Below the pieces are notes generated by a model that saw nothing but the letters and a program-made list of their open reading frames with translations, searched no databases and was not told where the DNA came from. The position numbers and the translations under genes are program-made. A DNA stretch of 14,756 nt from VBOC01 sp035635475 (GTDB lineage Bacteria; Bacteroidota; Ignavibacteria; UBA10030; SZUA-254): NCBI GenBank assembly GCA_035635475.1, contig DASQAZ010000080.1, positions 1 to 14,756 of the forward strand, in the 5' to 3' direction. This document shows positions 1-7,561 of this stretch, in pieces. Position 1 is the first letter of the stretch. Every line of letters starts with the position of its first letter.

Positions 1-2464
1 AGATGTGGTCGTCCCATCAACGCAGGCCGGGAGCTATTATATACTTGTGCTTGCGAGGCACGCGGGGGGCGCTTCCTCCGAGGGGATTACGATACGCGCG
101 GATGCGCTCCCGTTTTCGATTACGAGCATCAGTCCTCCCGAAGGGGGAAGGGGAGGGCACACGACGTGCCTCATCGAAGGCGCCGGATTCCGCGACACCA
201 CTCAGTTCTACCTGCGTGACTCTTCCGGCGCAAGAATCATTGGCATAGCGCTCCGGCGGGTGAGTTCCACGCAAGCCTACGTGCGTTTCGATCTGAGCAA
301 CGCGGCGTACGGAAAGTACGATATCGCCGCCTCGAACGGGGCTGCGACGGCCTCGCTGAACCGCGGATTCACCGTGAGCATACCAACTATAAACCGTCTG
401 GAACATGAGGTCCTCACCCCTTACGCGAAGCGCGGGGTCCTCATCGGAAGGCCCGCGAGTTATGACATCGATGTGCACAACGGGAATAATAACGACATCG
501 ACGTTGTCATACTGACCGTCCTCGTTCCGGCCTCGCAGGCCTTCAGCATACAGACGTCCGACTTCATCGGCAGGCCCGCGCCGGGCTTGCCCGATACTAT
601 CACCCTGCCGAATGCCGGCCTGCGGCTCAACCAGGATTGGGCGACCATGACCATCCTCGCCAAGGGGGTTCGTTCAGGCCAGTTCCTCCACGCCCGGCTG
701 AACATGAGCAAGCTCGCGCCCGCCTGCGCCGGGGCATGCCTCGGGGAGTACTTCCCCGTGATCGCCGACGTCAGGGGTCTTTCCTACAGCGAATTCCTTG
801 CTTTTGAGATCGACTTCCTCGGCCAGATACGTGCGGAGATCCTGAAGCTCGATCCGGCGACAATCCCGCCCCGGGTTGCGACGCTCATGCAAAACCCGAA
901 CTGGCAAACCGACGCCGAACAGGCGTACCTGCAAGTGGGGCTGCTGGACGACCGGCCGATTCTGGCACGGACGCTACCGCTGGTGTATGATCCGAACGAT
1001 ACGACTCACTTGCAATATAACCGGTCCGTCATGCAGGTGCTCCAGGGCGGCTTCGGGGCTTTCTGCAAGAACAGCTTGAACCTCGTCACGGTGCTTTTCA
1101 GCTTCTATACAATTACGACCAATGTTGCGCTTCTTTCTTCGGGGGCCGAAGCGGCCTTTCTCTTCGGGGCCCTCACCGTCGCAGGGCCGGTCGGCTGGAT
1201 CATCGTGGGCGCCCTGACGGCGGTATTGGCGTACAATCTGTACAAAATGGCTCAGGGAGATTACCTCCTCGCCTCGAACCTCATCTGCAGAAAATTGCTC
1301 AATTCCTTCGATCCAAACGACATTGCCGGTCCGCCCGGCTACGGAGACCAGCGCTGGATAGGCGTCACGCAATCCCAGGGATACACGATCCGTTTTGAAA
1401 ACGACCCGAAGCTTGCGAGCGCACCCGCGCAGACAGTCGCGATCACCCATCCGTTGGATTCGACCGCAGACAGCAGAAGTTTCCGGCTCGGCTCTTTCGG
1501 ATTTGCAAACTTTACGTTCAACGTGCCGCAGAATCGCTCTCACTATACTCATCGGCTCGACTTGCGCGATTCGCTCGGCATCTACGTCGATGTCACCGCG
1601 GGACTCGACATTACGAAGAACCAGGCCTTCTGGATTTTCAGCGCCGTAGATCCTTCCACCGGCCAGCGCCCGGTCAATCCTCTGCTCGGGCTCCTGCCGG
1701 TTAACGATTCGACGAACAGAGGGCAGGGGTTCGTGAGCTTCCAGTTGAAAGCCAGGAACAGCTCGCGCACCGGCGATTCTCTCAGGGCCGGGGCAACGAT
1801 CGTATTCGACCTGAACGCACCGATTAGTACTCCCACGATTTCGAACACGATCGATGCGGGGCTCCCCCGGAGCAGAGTCGCTCTCCTTCCGGCGTCCACG
1901 AACTCGACCTCATTCAACGTACACTGGTCGGGAGGCGACGATTCCCTGGGATCGGGTCTGGCCAACTATTCGGTTTATGTTTCCAGAAACGACAGCACAT
2001 TTGTGCCGCTTGTTCTTACTACGACGGACACGATGACGACATTCAAGGGCGTCCTCGGAAGCCGGTATGCGTTTTATAGTCTTGCCACCGACAACGCCGG
2101 GAACACCGAAGGCCCCAAGGGCTCACCCGATGCCCAGACAATCGTGACAGGCGTCGGAGATCAACAACCGCCGCTCCCGCGAAGCTTTATGCTCTATCAG
2201 AACTATCCGAATCCGTTCAATCCGACGACGACCATCCGCTACGACCTGCCCCGGCAATCGAGGGTATCCCTGCGGGTGTACACGATCCTCGGCCAGGAGC
2301 TCGTGAACCTGGTGGACGATGTCCAGGAAGCCGGCACGCACAACGTGCGATTCAACGCCTCGAACTATGCTTCAGGCGTATATTTCTACCGGCTGCAGGC
2401 AGCCGACGGAACCACTCCGGAACGGCTGTTCACGCAGATCCGAAAAATGCTTGTGATCAAGTAA
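1..2464 (+). CDS. Large secreted multidomain protein with T9SS C-terminal sorting domain (5' partial)
   Basis: The frame is open from the first complete codon at position 2 and ends with TAA at 2462-2464, so the true start lies upstream. Residues are numbered from the GTG at 5. Residues 5-22 resemble the end of a PPC-type beta domain (AGSYYILV). Residues 38-126 look like an IPT/TIG immunoglobulin-like domain (ISPPEGG, then EGAGF). Residues 358-415 are an unusual hydrophobic Gly/Ala-rich stretch. Residues 434-620 carry the SFDPND...GPPGYGDQ block seen in large extracellular proteins of this group. Residues 625-705 are fibronectin-III-like, with SGLANYSVYVS and ATDNAGNTEG. Residues 730-819 are a type A T9SS sorting domain (YQNYPNPFNP, GQEL, SGVYFYRL). 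The protein is probably exported by the type IX system and anchored or released at the surface. No enzymatic motif is visible, so an adhesin or structural role is only an inference. Confidence 0.85.
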   Translation, partial: DVVVPSTQAGSYYILVLARHAGGASSEGITIRADALPFSITSISPPEGGRGGHTTCLIEGAGFRDTTQFYLRDSSGARIIGIALRRVSSTQAYVRFDLSNAAYGKYDIAASNGAATASLNRGFTVSIPTINRLEHEVLTPYAKRGVLIGRPASYDIDVHNGNNNDIDVVILTVLVPASQAFSIQTSDFIGRPAPGLPDTITLPNAGLRLNQDWATMTILAKGVRSGQFLHARLNMSKLAPACAGACLGEYFPVIADVRGLSYSEFLAFEIDFLGQIRAEILKLDPATIPPRVATLMQNPNWQTDAEQAYLQVGLLDDRPILARTLPLVYDPNDTTHLQYNRSVMQVLQGGFGAFCKNSLNLVTVLFSFYTITTNVALLSSGAEAAFLFGALTVAGPVGWIIVGALTAVLAYNLYKMAQGDYLLASNLICRKLLNSFDPNDIAGPPGYGDQRWIGVTQSQGYTIRFENDPKLASAPAQTVAITHPLDSTADSRSFRLGSFGFANFTFNVPQNRSHYTHRLDLRDSLGIYVDVTAGLDITKNQAFWIFSAVDPSTGQRPVNPLLGLLPVNDSTNRGQGFVSFQLKARNSSRTGDSLRAGATIVFDLNAPISTPTISNTIDAGLPRSRVALLPASTNSTSFNVHWSGGDDSLGSGLANYSVYVSRNDSTFVPLVLTTTDTMTTFKGVLGSRYAFYSLATDNAGNTEGPKGSPDAQTIVTGVGDQQPPLPRSFMLYQNYPNPFNPTTTIRYDLPRQSRVSLRVYTILGQELVNLVDDVQEAGTHNVRFNASNYASGVYFYRLQAADGTTPERLFTQIRKMLVIK

Positions 2465-2471
2465 GGACGAG

Positions 2472-2502
2472 GACGATTCGTTGCAATTCGAGCAAAATCG
2501 TC
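2472..2502. repeat. Interrupted inverted repeat overlapping the -35 element upstream of the acyl-CoA dehydrogenase
   Basis: The left arm GACGATT (2472-2478) pairs with AATCGTC (2496-2502). Inside it, TTGC (2481-2484) pairs with GCAA (2492-2495), leaving a 7-nt loop and a 2-nt bulge. It starts 7 nt after the stop codon of the secreted-protein gene and covers the -35 hexamer of the next gene. It could be a hairpin terminator or processing site for the upstream transcript, although no T-run follows. It could equally be a regulator-binding palindrome. The arms are visible in the sequence; the role is inferred. Confidence 0.5.
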
Positions 2503-2509
2503 ATACATT
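2481..2509 (+). promoter_or_regulatory. Candidate promoter for the acyl-CoA dehydrogenase operon
   Basis: The -35 is TTGCAA (2481-2486), the spacer is exactly 17 bp, and the -10 is TACATT (2504-2509), followed by ATAAAG. It lies in the 80-bp gap before the dehydrogenase and predicts a leader of roughly 30 nt. The same form, TTGCGA-17 bp-TACATTAT, stands upstream of the EIIA gene on the other strand, which raises confidence in both. Confidence 0.5.
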
Positions 2510-2519
2510 ATAAAGATAA

Positions 2520-2532
2520 CCAACACCGTTGG
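2520..2532 (+). promoter_or_regulatory. Small leader hairpin upstream of the acyl-CoA dehydrogenase start
   Basis: CCAAC (2520-2524) and GTTGG (2528-2532) form a 5-bp stem with an ACC loop, ending 12 nt before the ATG at 2545. No clear Shine-Dalgarno sequence follows it. The hairpin may affect ribosome access, or may be chance. Confidence 0.25.
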
Positions 2533-2544
2533 ACAATCCCCGGA

Positions 2545-3729
2545 ATGGCAATGCCTGAACAACTGACGTCGGAGCAACTGACGCCCGAATTCGAGCTGAC
2601 CGACAGCATGAAAATGGTGCAGGAAACGGCGAGAAACTTCGCGGAGAAGGAAATCAGGCCCACGATCATGAAGTTCGACGAGTCGCAGGAGTTTCCGCAC
2701 GAGATCATCCGGAAGCTGGGTGAGCTCGGTTTTCTGGGCGTGATTTTTCCGGAGGAATACGGGGGCGCCGGTCTGAGTTACCTCGAATATGTAACCATTC
2801 TTGAAGAAATCTCCAGAGTAGACCCTTCCATCGGGCTGAGCATCGCCGCGCACAACAGCCTGTGCTCCAACCACATCTTTACCTTCGGCAATGAATCGCA
2901 AAAAAGAAAGTACCTGCCGGGACTCGCCTCCGGGAAAAAGATCGGAGCATGGGCGCTGACGGAGCCAACCTCCGGCAGTGACGCTGGGGGGATGTTGACC
3001 ACCGCAGCCAAGCAAGGCGCCGAATACGTCCTCAATGGTAGCAAGAACTTTATCACCCACGGATCCGTCGGCGACGTGGTGGTCGTGATGGCGAACACCG
3101 ACAAGGCGAGGGGCAAGAAAGGCATCTCGGCATTCATCGTGGAGACACGGATCCCCGGATTCATCGTGAGCAAAAAGGAGAATAAGCTCGGCATGCGCTG
3201 CTGCGATACCTCCGCGCTGGCGTTCGATAACTGCCGCATCCCGGCGGAAAATCTCATCGGGGAAGAGGGGGCGGGGTTTACACAGGCGCTCGCCGTCCTC
3301 GATGGCGGAAGGATCAGCATCGCCGCTCTGGCCGTCGGGATCGCTCAGGGCGCGCTGGATGCGAGCCTCAAATATGCCCGCGAACGCAGGCAATTCGACA
3401 AGCCGATCGGCGAGTTCCAGGCGATTCAGTGGAAGCTGGCCGACATGGCGACCGGCATCGAAGCGGCGCGGCTGCTCACCTACCGTGCGGCCTATAGCAA
3501 GAGCCAGGGACGTGATGTGACGCTCGAATCCGCGATGGCGAAATACTTTGCCGGCGAGGTTGCCGTCCACGCAACCGGCGAGGCAGTACAGATCCACGGC
3601 GGGTACGGCTTCATCAAGGACTTTCCCGTCGAAAAGCTCTACCGCGACGTCAAGCTGGTGACCATCGGAGAAGGAACATCCGAAATCCAAAAGATGGTCA
3701 TCGCCCGCGAGCTGTTGAATCAGGGATAG
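2545..3729 (+). CDS. Acyl-CoA dehydrogenase, short-chain (butyryl-CoA) type
   Basis: The 394-residue length is normal for the family. The enzyme is a cytoplasmic FAD-dependent dehydrogenase that oxidises acyl-CoA to trans-2-enoyl-CoA and passes electrons to ETF. The FAD-binding motif WALTEPTSGSDAG lies at about 136-148. The C-terminal block holds RRQFDKPIGEFQ (281-292), GGYGF (352-356) and IGEGTSEIQ (374-382). E376 sits at the catalytic-base position of SCAD/MCAD enzymes. Isovaleryl-CoA dehydrogenases instead have Ala or Gly there and a Glu in the earlier helix; here that earlier stretch reads VLDGGRISIAALAVG without the Glu. Substrate is therefore more likely short-chain straight acyl-CoA than isovaleryl-CoA. 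The start is ATG 2545; ATG 2551 is a possible alternative, and neither has a strong Shine-Dalgarno. The carboxyltransferase gene follows 23 nt downstream and is probably cotranscribed. Confidence 0.95.
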   Translation: MAMPEQLTSEQLTPEFELTDSMKMVQETARNFAEKEIRPTIMKFDESQEFPHEIIRKLGELGFLGVIFPEEYGGAGLSYLEYVTILEEISRVDPSIGLSIAAHNSLCSNHIFTFGNESQKRKYLPGLASGKKIGAWALTEPTSGSDAGGMLTTAAKQGAEYVLNGSKNFITHGSVGDVVVVMANTDKARGKKGISAFIVETRIPGFIVSKKENKLGMRCCDTSALAFDNCRIPAENLIGEEGAGFTQALAVLDGGRISIAALAVGIAQGALDASLKYARERRQFDKPIGEFQAIQWKLADMATGIEAARLLTYRAAYSKSQGRDVTLESAMAKYFAGEVAVHATGEAVQIHGGYGFIKDFPVEKLYRDVKLVTIGEGTSEIQKMVIARELLNQG

Positions 3730-3752
3730 CGATCCCCCCGCTGTAAACCAGC

Positions 3753-5411
3753 ATGCCCACCACCGGCGCCGCCGTCAGGAAAGACCTCACGTTTCACAAG
3801 TACGAGGACAATCTCAAGAACATGCTCCGCGTGTTGAACGCAAAGGCCGAGGTCGTTAAACTCGGCGGCGGCAAGGCGGGCATTGAGAAACAGCACAAAC
3901 GCGGCAAGCTGACTGCGCGGGAGCGCATCGCCAAGCTGATCGATCCCGGGAGCGATTTTCTTGAAATCGGCCTCTTCGCCGCCCACGGGATGTACGAGGA
4001 GTATGGCGGCGCCCCCTCCGCAGGAACGGTGATGGGCCTCGGGACGATCCATGGCCGGGACGTGGTCATCGTCGCGAACGACGCGACCGTGAAAGCCGGC
4101 GCATGGTTTCCCATGGCCTGCAAGAAGAACCTGCGGGCGCAGGAAATCTCGATGGAGAACCGCCTCCCGATTATTTACCTGGTCGATTCCGCCGGCGTCT
4201 TTCTGCCGCTGCAGTCGGAAATCTTTCCCGACAAGGAACACTTCGGCCGAATCTTCCGGAACAATGCAGTCATGTCCTCGTCGGGGATTCCTCAAATTGC
4301 GGCTATCATGGGCCCCTGCGTAGCCGGCGGCGCCTATCTCCCGATCATGAGCGATGAGGCGCTGATCGTCGAGAAGACCGGCAGCGTTTACCTGGCCGGC
4401 CCGTTTCTCGTCAAGGCCGCAATCGGGGAGGAAGTCGATACGGAGAAACTGGGGGGCGCCGTGATGCACAGCGAGATCAGCGGCGTCACCGACTACCGGA
4501 TGCCCAACGACGACGCCTGCCTCGAGAAAATACGCAGCATCGTCGCGAAACTGGGCCACACTCCGAAGGCGGGCTTCGATCGGATCGCGCCGAAACCGCC
4601 CCGGCTCGACCCTGCGGAAATCTACGGCCTGATCCCGGACGACCGGACAAAACCCTACAACATGCACGACGTGCTCGCCTCGATCGTCGATGACGGGGAG
4701 TTTGATGAGTATAAAGCCGGTTACGGCAAGACGATCGTAACCGCCTACGCCCGCGTCGACGGATGGGCCGTGGGCATGGTCGCGAACCAGCGCCAGGTCA
4801 CGAAAACGAAGCTCGGGGAAATGCACGTCGGGGGCGTCATCTACAGCGAGAGCGCGGACAAGGGCGCGCGTTTCATCATGAACTGCAATCAGAAACAAAT
4901 TCCGCTCGTCTTCCTCCAGGATGTAACCGGATTCATGGTCGGCTCGCGGGCCGAGCAGGGCGGCATCATCAAGGACGGCGCCAAAATGGTCAACGCCGTC
5001 GCGAACAGCGTCGTGCCCAAGATTACGTTCATCATCGGCAACAGCTACGGGGCCGGGAACTATGCGATGTGCGGAAAAGCGTACGATCCCCGGTTGATTT
5101 TTGCGTGGCCCACCGCGCAGATCGCCGTGATGGGGGGAAAGCAGGCGAGCGAGACGCTCCTGAGCATCAAGCTGCAGCAGATGTCGGAGAAGGGCGGGCA
5201 GGAAATCACCAAGGAGCAGCAGGAGAAGCTTCTCAGGGAAATCTCTGCGAGGTACGAGGCCGAGCTCGACCCGCTCTTCGCCGCGGCCCGGCTCTGGGTG
5301 GATGGGATCATCGACCCGGCCGATACCCGCGGAATCATCTCCCGGGCGATCGGGATGGCCTCGAATAACGCGGAGATCGGACGCTTCAATCCCGGCGTCA
5401 TACAGGTTTGA
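3753..5411 (+). CDS. Acyl-CoA carboxylase, carboxyltransferase (beta) subunit, methylcrotonyl-CoA carboxylase type
   Basis: The 552-residue protein transfers a carboxyl group from carboxybiotin to an acyl-CoA. Residues 50-60 (RGKLTARERIA) begin the N-terminal crotonase-like half. VDSAGVFLPLQSEIFPD (144-160) followed by HFGRIF matches MCC-type subunits, which have FLPLQ; propionyl-CoA types have a GGARIQEG block instead. The first oxyanion-hole region is CVAGGAYLP (189-197). The C-terminal, biotin-binding half contains VTGFMVGSRAEQGG (391-404) and IIGNSYGAGNYAM (427-439). MCC acts in leucine degradation, but geranyl-CoA and other acyl-CoA carboxylases share these motifs, so the substrate is uncertain. 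No biotin carboxylase or biotin carrier gene is in the window. The exported-protein gene begins 3 nt after this stop. Confidence 0.93.
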   Translation: MPTTGAAVRKDLTFHKYEDNLKNMLRVLNAKAEVVKLGGGKAGIEKQHKRGKLTARERIAKLIDPGSDFLEIGLFAAHGMYEEYGGAPSAGTVMGLGTIHGRDVVIVANDATVKAGAWFPMACKKNLRAQEISMENRLPIIYLVDSAGVFLPLQSEIFPDKEHFGRIFRNNAVMSSSGIPQIAAIMGPCVAGGAYLPIMSDEALIVEKTGSVYLAGPFLVKAAIGEEVDTEKLGGAVMHSEISGVTDYRMPNDDACLEKIRSIVAKLGHTPKAGFDRIAPKPPRLDPAEIYGLIPDDRTKPYNMHDVLASIVDDGEFDEYKAGYGKTIVTAYARVDGWAVGMVANQRQVTKTKLGEMHVGGVIYSESADKGARFIMNCNQKQIPLVFLQDVTGFMVGSRAEQGGIIKDGAKMVNAVANSVVPKITFIIGNSYGAGNYAMCGKAYDPRLIFAWPTAQIAVMGGKQASETLLSIKLQQMSEKGGQEITKEQQEKLLREISARYEAELDPLFAAARLWVDGIIDPADTRGIISRAIGMASNNAEIGRFNPGVIQV

Positions 5412-5414
5412 TAG

Positions 5415-6161
5415 ATGAGACTGTTCGCGGCGCTGATAATCATTTCTGCGGGCGTTCCGCGGGGCGCGGCCGCGCAGGCGAAGGATGTGGACTCGACCGA
5501 TCGGGCTTATTTTACGCTTCAGGATGAAGCGCCGTTGAGCTGTTTGCTGACTTATTTTCCTCCGCTGTTCATCCAGCACGGCATCGAATTGAAGTCGTTT
5601 CTTCGGAGCAAGACCTTCCGGCACATCCGCGATCGGTTCGGCGACGTGCGGGCCCTCGACGCCGTGTATGTCCGGTCGATGCAATTGACCGACAACAACA
5701 CGGCGGTCGCGCTTCTGTTATCGACCATCGCCTCCTTCGATCATCGCGTCGTAGGGCTCAAGGTGCCGATCCTTCAATTATATTTCCCGCTTTCGAATGA
5801 ATCACAGCCCGAATTCGACCGCAGGGTCGGGAATCTTCCGACCAAGCTCTACCCCGACACCCCTCCGGGCGGGGATCACGACAAGCTCGAGCATTTCTTC
5901 GGCTCGGCGTTCCTGACGGTGGCGTTTGAAACGGAGGAGGGCGCCGATCGCGTCGGCATCTTCGTGGAGAAAGGGGAGGACGCCTTTATCGTCGGAGGCG
6001 TCGCCGATGCGAGGGACCTGCGGGCGGATCGCGAGGGCCAGCGTTTCGGGATGGCGCTTTTGGAAAACAACCGCCGGATGCCCTCTGAATTCCTCGGGAC
6101 GGAAAAAGCCCCGGAAGCGGCGCCGCCGGACGGCGAGCCCGCCTGCGCCGGAGTCTGGTGA
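5415..6161 (+). CDS. Exported protein of unknown function with a DKxxH motif (possibly YfiM/DUF2279-like)
   Basis: I do not recognise a firm family for this 248-residue protein. The N-terminus, MRLFAALIIISAGVPRGAAAQ, is a short signal peptide with a likely cut after AAA or AQA, so the product is probably periplasmic. Residues 154-165 read DHDKLEHFFGSA, and residues 198-212 read DARDLRADREGQRFG. This spacing of a D-K-x-x-H block followed by D-x-x-D-x-x-A-x-x-x-G resembles YfiM/DUF2279 proteins; that is a motif-level resemblance only. The C-terminal 25 residues are Pro/Ala/Glu-rich and probably disordered. The gene starts 3 nt after the carboxyltransferase stop and its TGA (6159-6161) overlaps the ATG of the response regulator by one base. 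That coupling suggests a shared operon and perhaps a signalling link, which is inference. Confidence 0.75.
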   Translation: MRLFAALIIISAGVPRGAAAQAKDVDSTDRAYFTLQDEAPLSCLLTYFPPLFIQHGIELKSFLRSKTFRHIRDRFGDVRALDAVYVRSMQLTDNNTAVALLLSTIASFDHRVVGLKVPILQLYFPLSNESQPEFDRRVGNLPTKLYPDTPPGGDHDKLEHFFGSAFLTVAFETEEGADRVGIFVEKGEDAFIVGGVADARDLRADREGQRFGMALLENNRRMPSEFLGTEKAPEAAPPDGEPACAGVW

Positions 6162-7528
6162 TGCGGACGATTCTTATCGTAGACGATGAAAAGAGCGTGC
6201 GCGACTCGATCAGGATGATCCTCGAGTACGAGAAGTACCGCGTTCTGGCGGCGGAGAACGGCCGGAAGGCGCTCGATGCGGTCCATTCGGACACGATCGA
6301 CGGCGTGCTGCTCGATATCAAGATGGCCCACGGAATGGACGGCATCGAGGTATTGCGGGAGATCAAACGCACGAACGCCGACTTGCCCGTGGTGATGATC
6401 TCCGGGCACGGGACATTTGAGACGGCGGTTGAGGCCACGAAACTCGGCGCCTTCGATTATCTGCCGAAACCGCTCGACCGTGAAAAGCTGCTGATCGTCC
6501 TTCGGAACGCCCTCGAGCAGCACAGTCTTGCGAAGGAACTCCGGCAGGTTCGCGGCAAGGAGGAGATCCTCGGGGCCAGTCCCAAGATCAAGGAGATACA
6601 CTCGCTGATCGAGCGGGTGGGACCGACCGACGCGAGGGTTTTGATCACCGGAGAGAGCGGAACCGGGAAGGAGCTGGTGGCAAAGGCGATCCACCGCGCG
6701 AGTAAACGCTCGGCGATGGCCTTCGTGGAAGTCAATTGCGCCGCCATTCCCGCGGAGCTTATCGAGTCGGAGCTCTTCGGACACGAGAAGGGTTCATTCA
6801 CGGGCGCGACTGCCCAGCGCATCGGGAAGTTCGAGCAGGCCGACGGGGGGACGATCCTGCTCGACGAGATCGGGGACATGAGCCTGCAGGCGCAGGCCAA
6901 GGTGCTGCGTGTTCTGGAGGAGGGAAAGGTCGAGCGCGTGGGCGGCGACAAGCTGATCCCGGTCGACGTTCGCGTCGTCGCCGCCACGAATAAAAATCTC
7001 CCAGAAGAAATCAAGAAAGGGGCGTTCCGCGAGGATCTTTTCCACCGCCTGAATGTCATCCCGGTTCACCTGCCATCCCTCAGAGAGCGGCGGGAGGATA
7101 TCCCGTTGCTTGTGAAAGCATTCATCGAGGAAACCTGCTCGCGCAACGGCATGGCAGTCAAGAAGATTGCAGACCGGGCAATGATGGCGCTGGCCGCGGC
7201 CGAGTGGGGCGGAAATGTCCGCGAGCTTCGCAACATCGTCGAGCGGCTCGTCATCATGTCCTCGGGGGACACGATTGAAGAGGCGGCGCCGGACGCGGCC
7301 TCCCCCCGTAATGAAGTCGAGGATATTCTGCATACGAGCCGGAGCTTCCAGGAGTTCAAGGACCGCGCCGAGGCAACCTTTATCAAGCGCCAGCTCGAGC
7401 TGCACAACTGGAATGTCTCAAAGACCGCCGAGGCCCTCGAAATGGAACGGAGTCATCTCTATACGAAGATCAACAAGTACGGCCTCGGACGGGAGAAGAA
7501 CGGACCGAAGGGGGACGAGAATGCATAA
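6161..7528 (+). CDS. Sigma54-dependent response regulator, NtrC family
   Basis: This is a 455-residue three-domain DNA-binding activator. The receiver domain (1-120) has the acidic pair D8-D9, phosphoacceptor D52 (LLDIKM) and K103 (LPKPL). The AAA+ domain has Walker A GESGTGKE (164-171), the sigma54-contact loop as GSFTGA (211-216) in place of the usual GAFTGA, and Walker B TILLDEIGD (231-239). A Fis-type helix-turn-helix lies at about 403-440 (NVSKTAEALEMERSHLYTKI). It should activate RNA polymerase carrying sigma54 after phosphorylation. ATG 6161 is chosen over GTG 6158 because GGAG at 6150-6153 is spaced 7 nt from it and it forms a TGATG overlap with the upstream stop. No histidine kinase is in the window, and I saw no clear -24/-12 promoter in the intergenic regions. 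Confidence 0.96.
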   Translation: MRTILIVDDEKSVRDSIRMILEYEKYRVLAAENGRKALDAVHSDTIDGVLLDIKMAHGMDGIEVLREIKRTNADLPVVMISGHGTFETAVEATKLGAFDYLPKPLDREKLLIVLRNALEQHSLAKELRQVRGKEEILGASPKIKEIHSLIERVGPTDARVLITGESGTGKELVAKAIHRASKRSAMAFVEVNCAAIPAELIESELFGHEKGSFTGATAQRIGKFEQADGGTILLDEIGDMSLQAQAKVLRVLEEGKVERVGGDKLIPVDVRVVAATNKNLPEEIKKGAFREDLFHRLNVIPVHLPSLRERREDIPLLVKAFIEETCSRNGMAVKKIADRAMMALAAAEWGGNVRELRNIVERLVIMSSGDTIEEAAPDAASPRNEVEDILHTSRSFQEFKDRAEATFIKRQLELHNWNVSKTAEALEMERSHLYTKINKYGLGREKNGPKGDENA

Positions 7529-7550
7529 TGTCAACGCCCGGAGCCCGGGC

Positions 7551-7555
7551 AGGAG
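7551..7555 (+). promoter_or_regulatory. Ribosome binding site of the small basic protein
   Basis: AGGAG is placed 6 nt before the ATG at 7562. This is one of the best Shine-Dalgarno matches in the window and is the main argument that the short downstream frame is a real gene. Confidence 0.6.
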
Positions 7556-7561
7556 CAACCG

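Noticed and set aside
2386..3690. 434-residue open frame on the minus strand
   Set aside because: It is antisense to the acyl-CoA dehydrogenase and shows no domain or ribosome site. It is a shadow of the GC-rich coding strand.
3720..5684. 654-residue open frame on the minus strand
   Set aside because: It lies antisense to the carboxyltransferase, which has strong family motifs. The antisense translation is rich in Asp, Arg, His and Val without recognisable domains, as expected from GC-rich codon bias.
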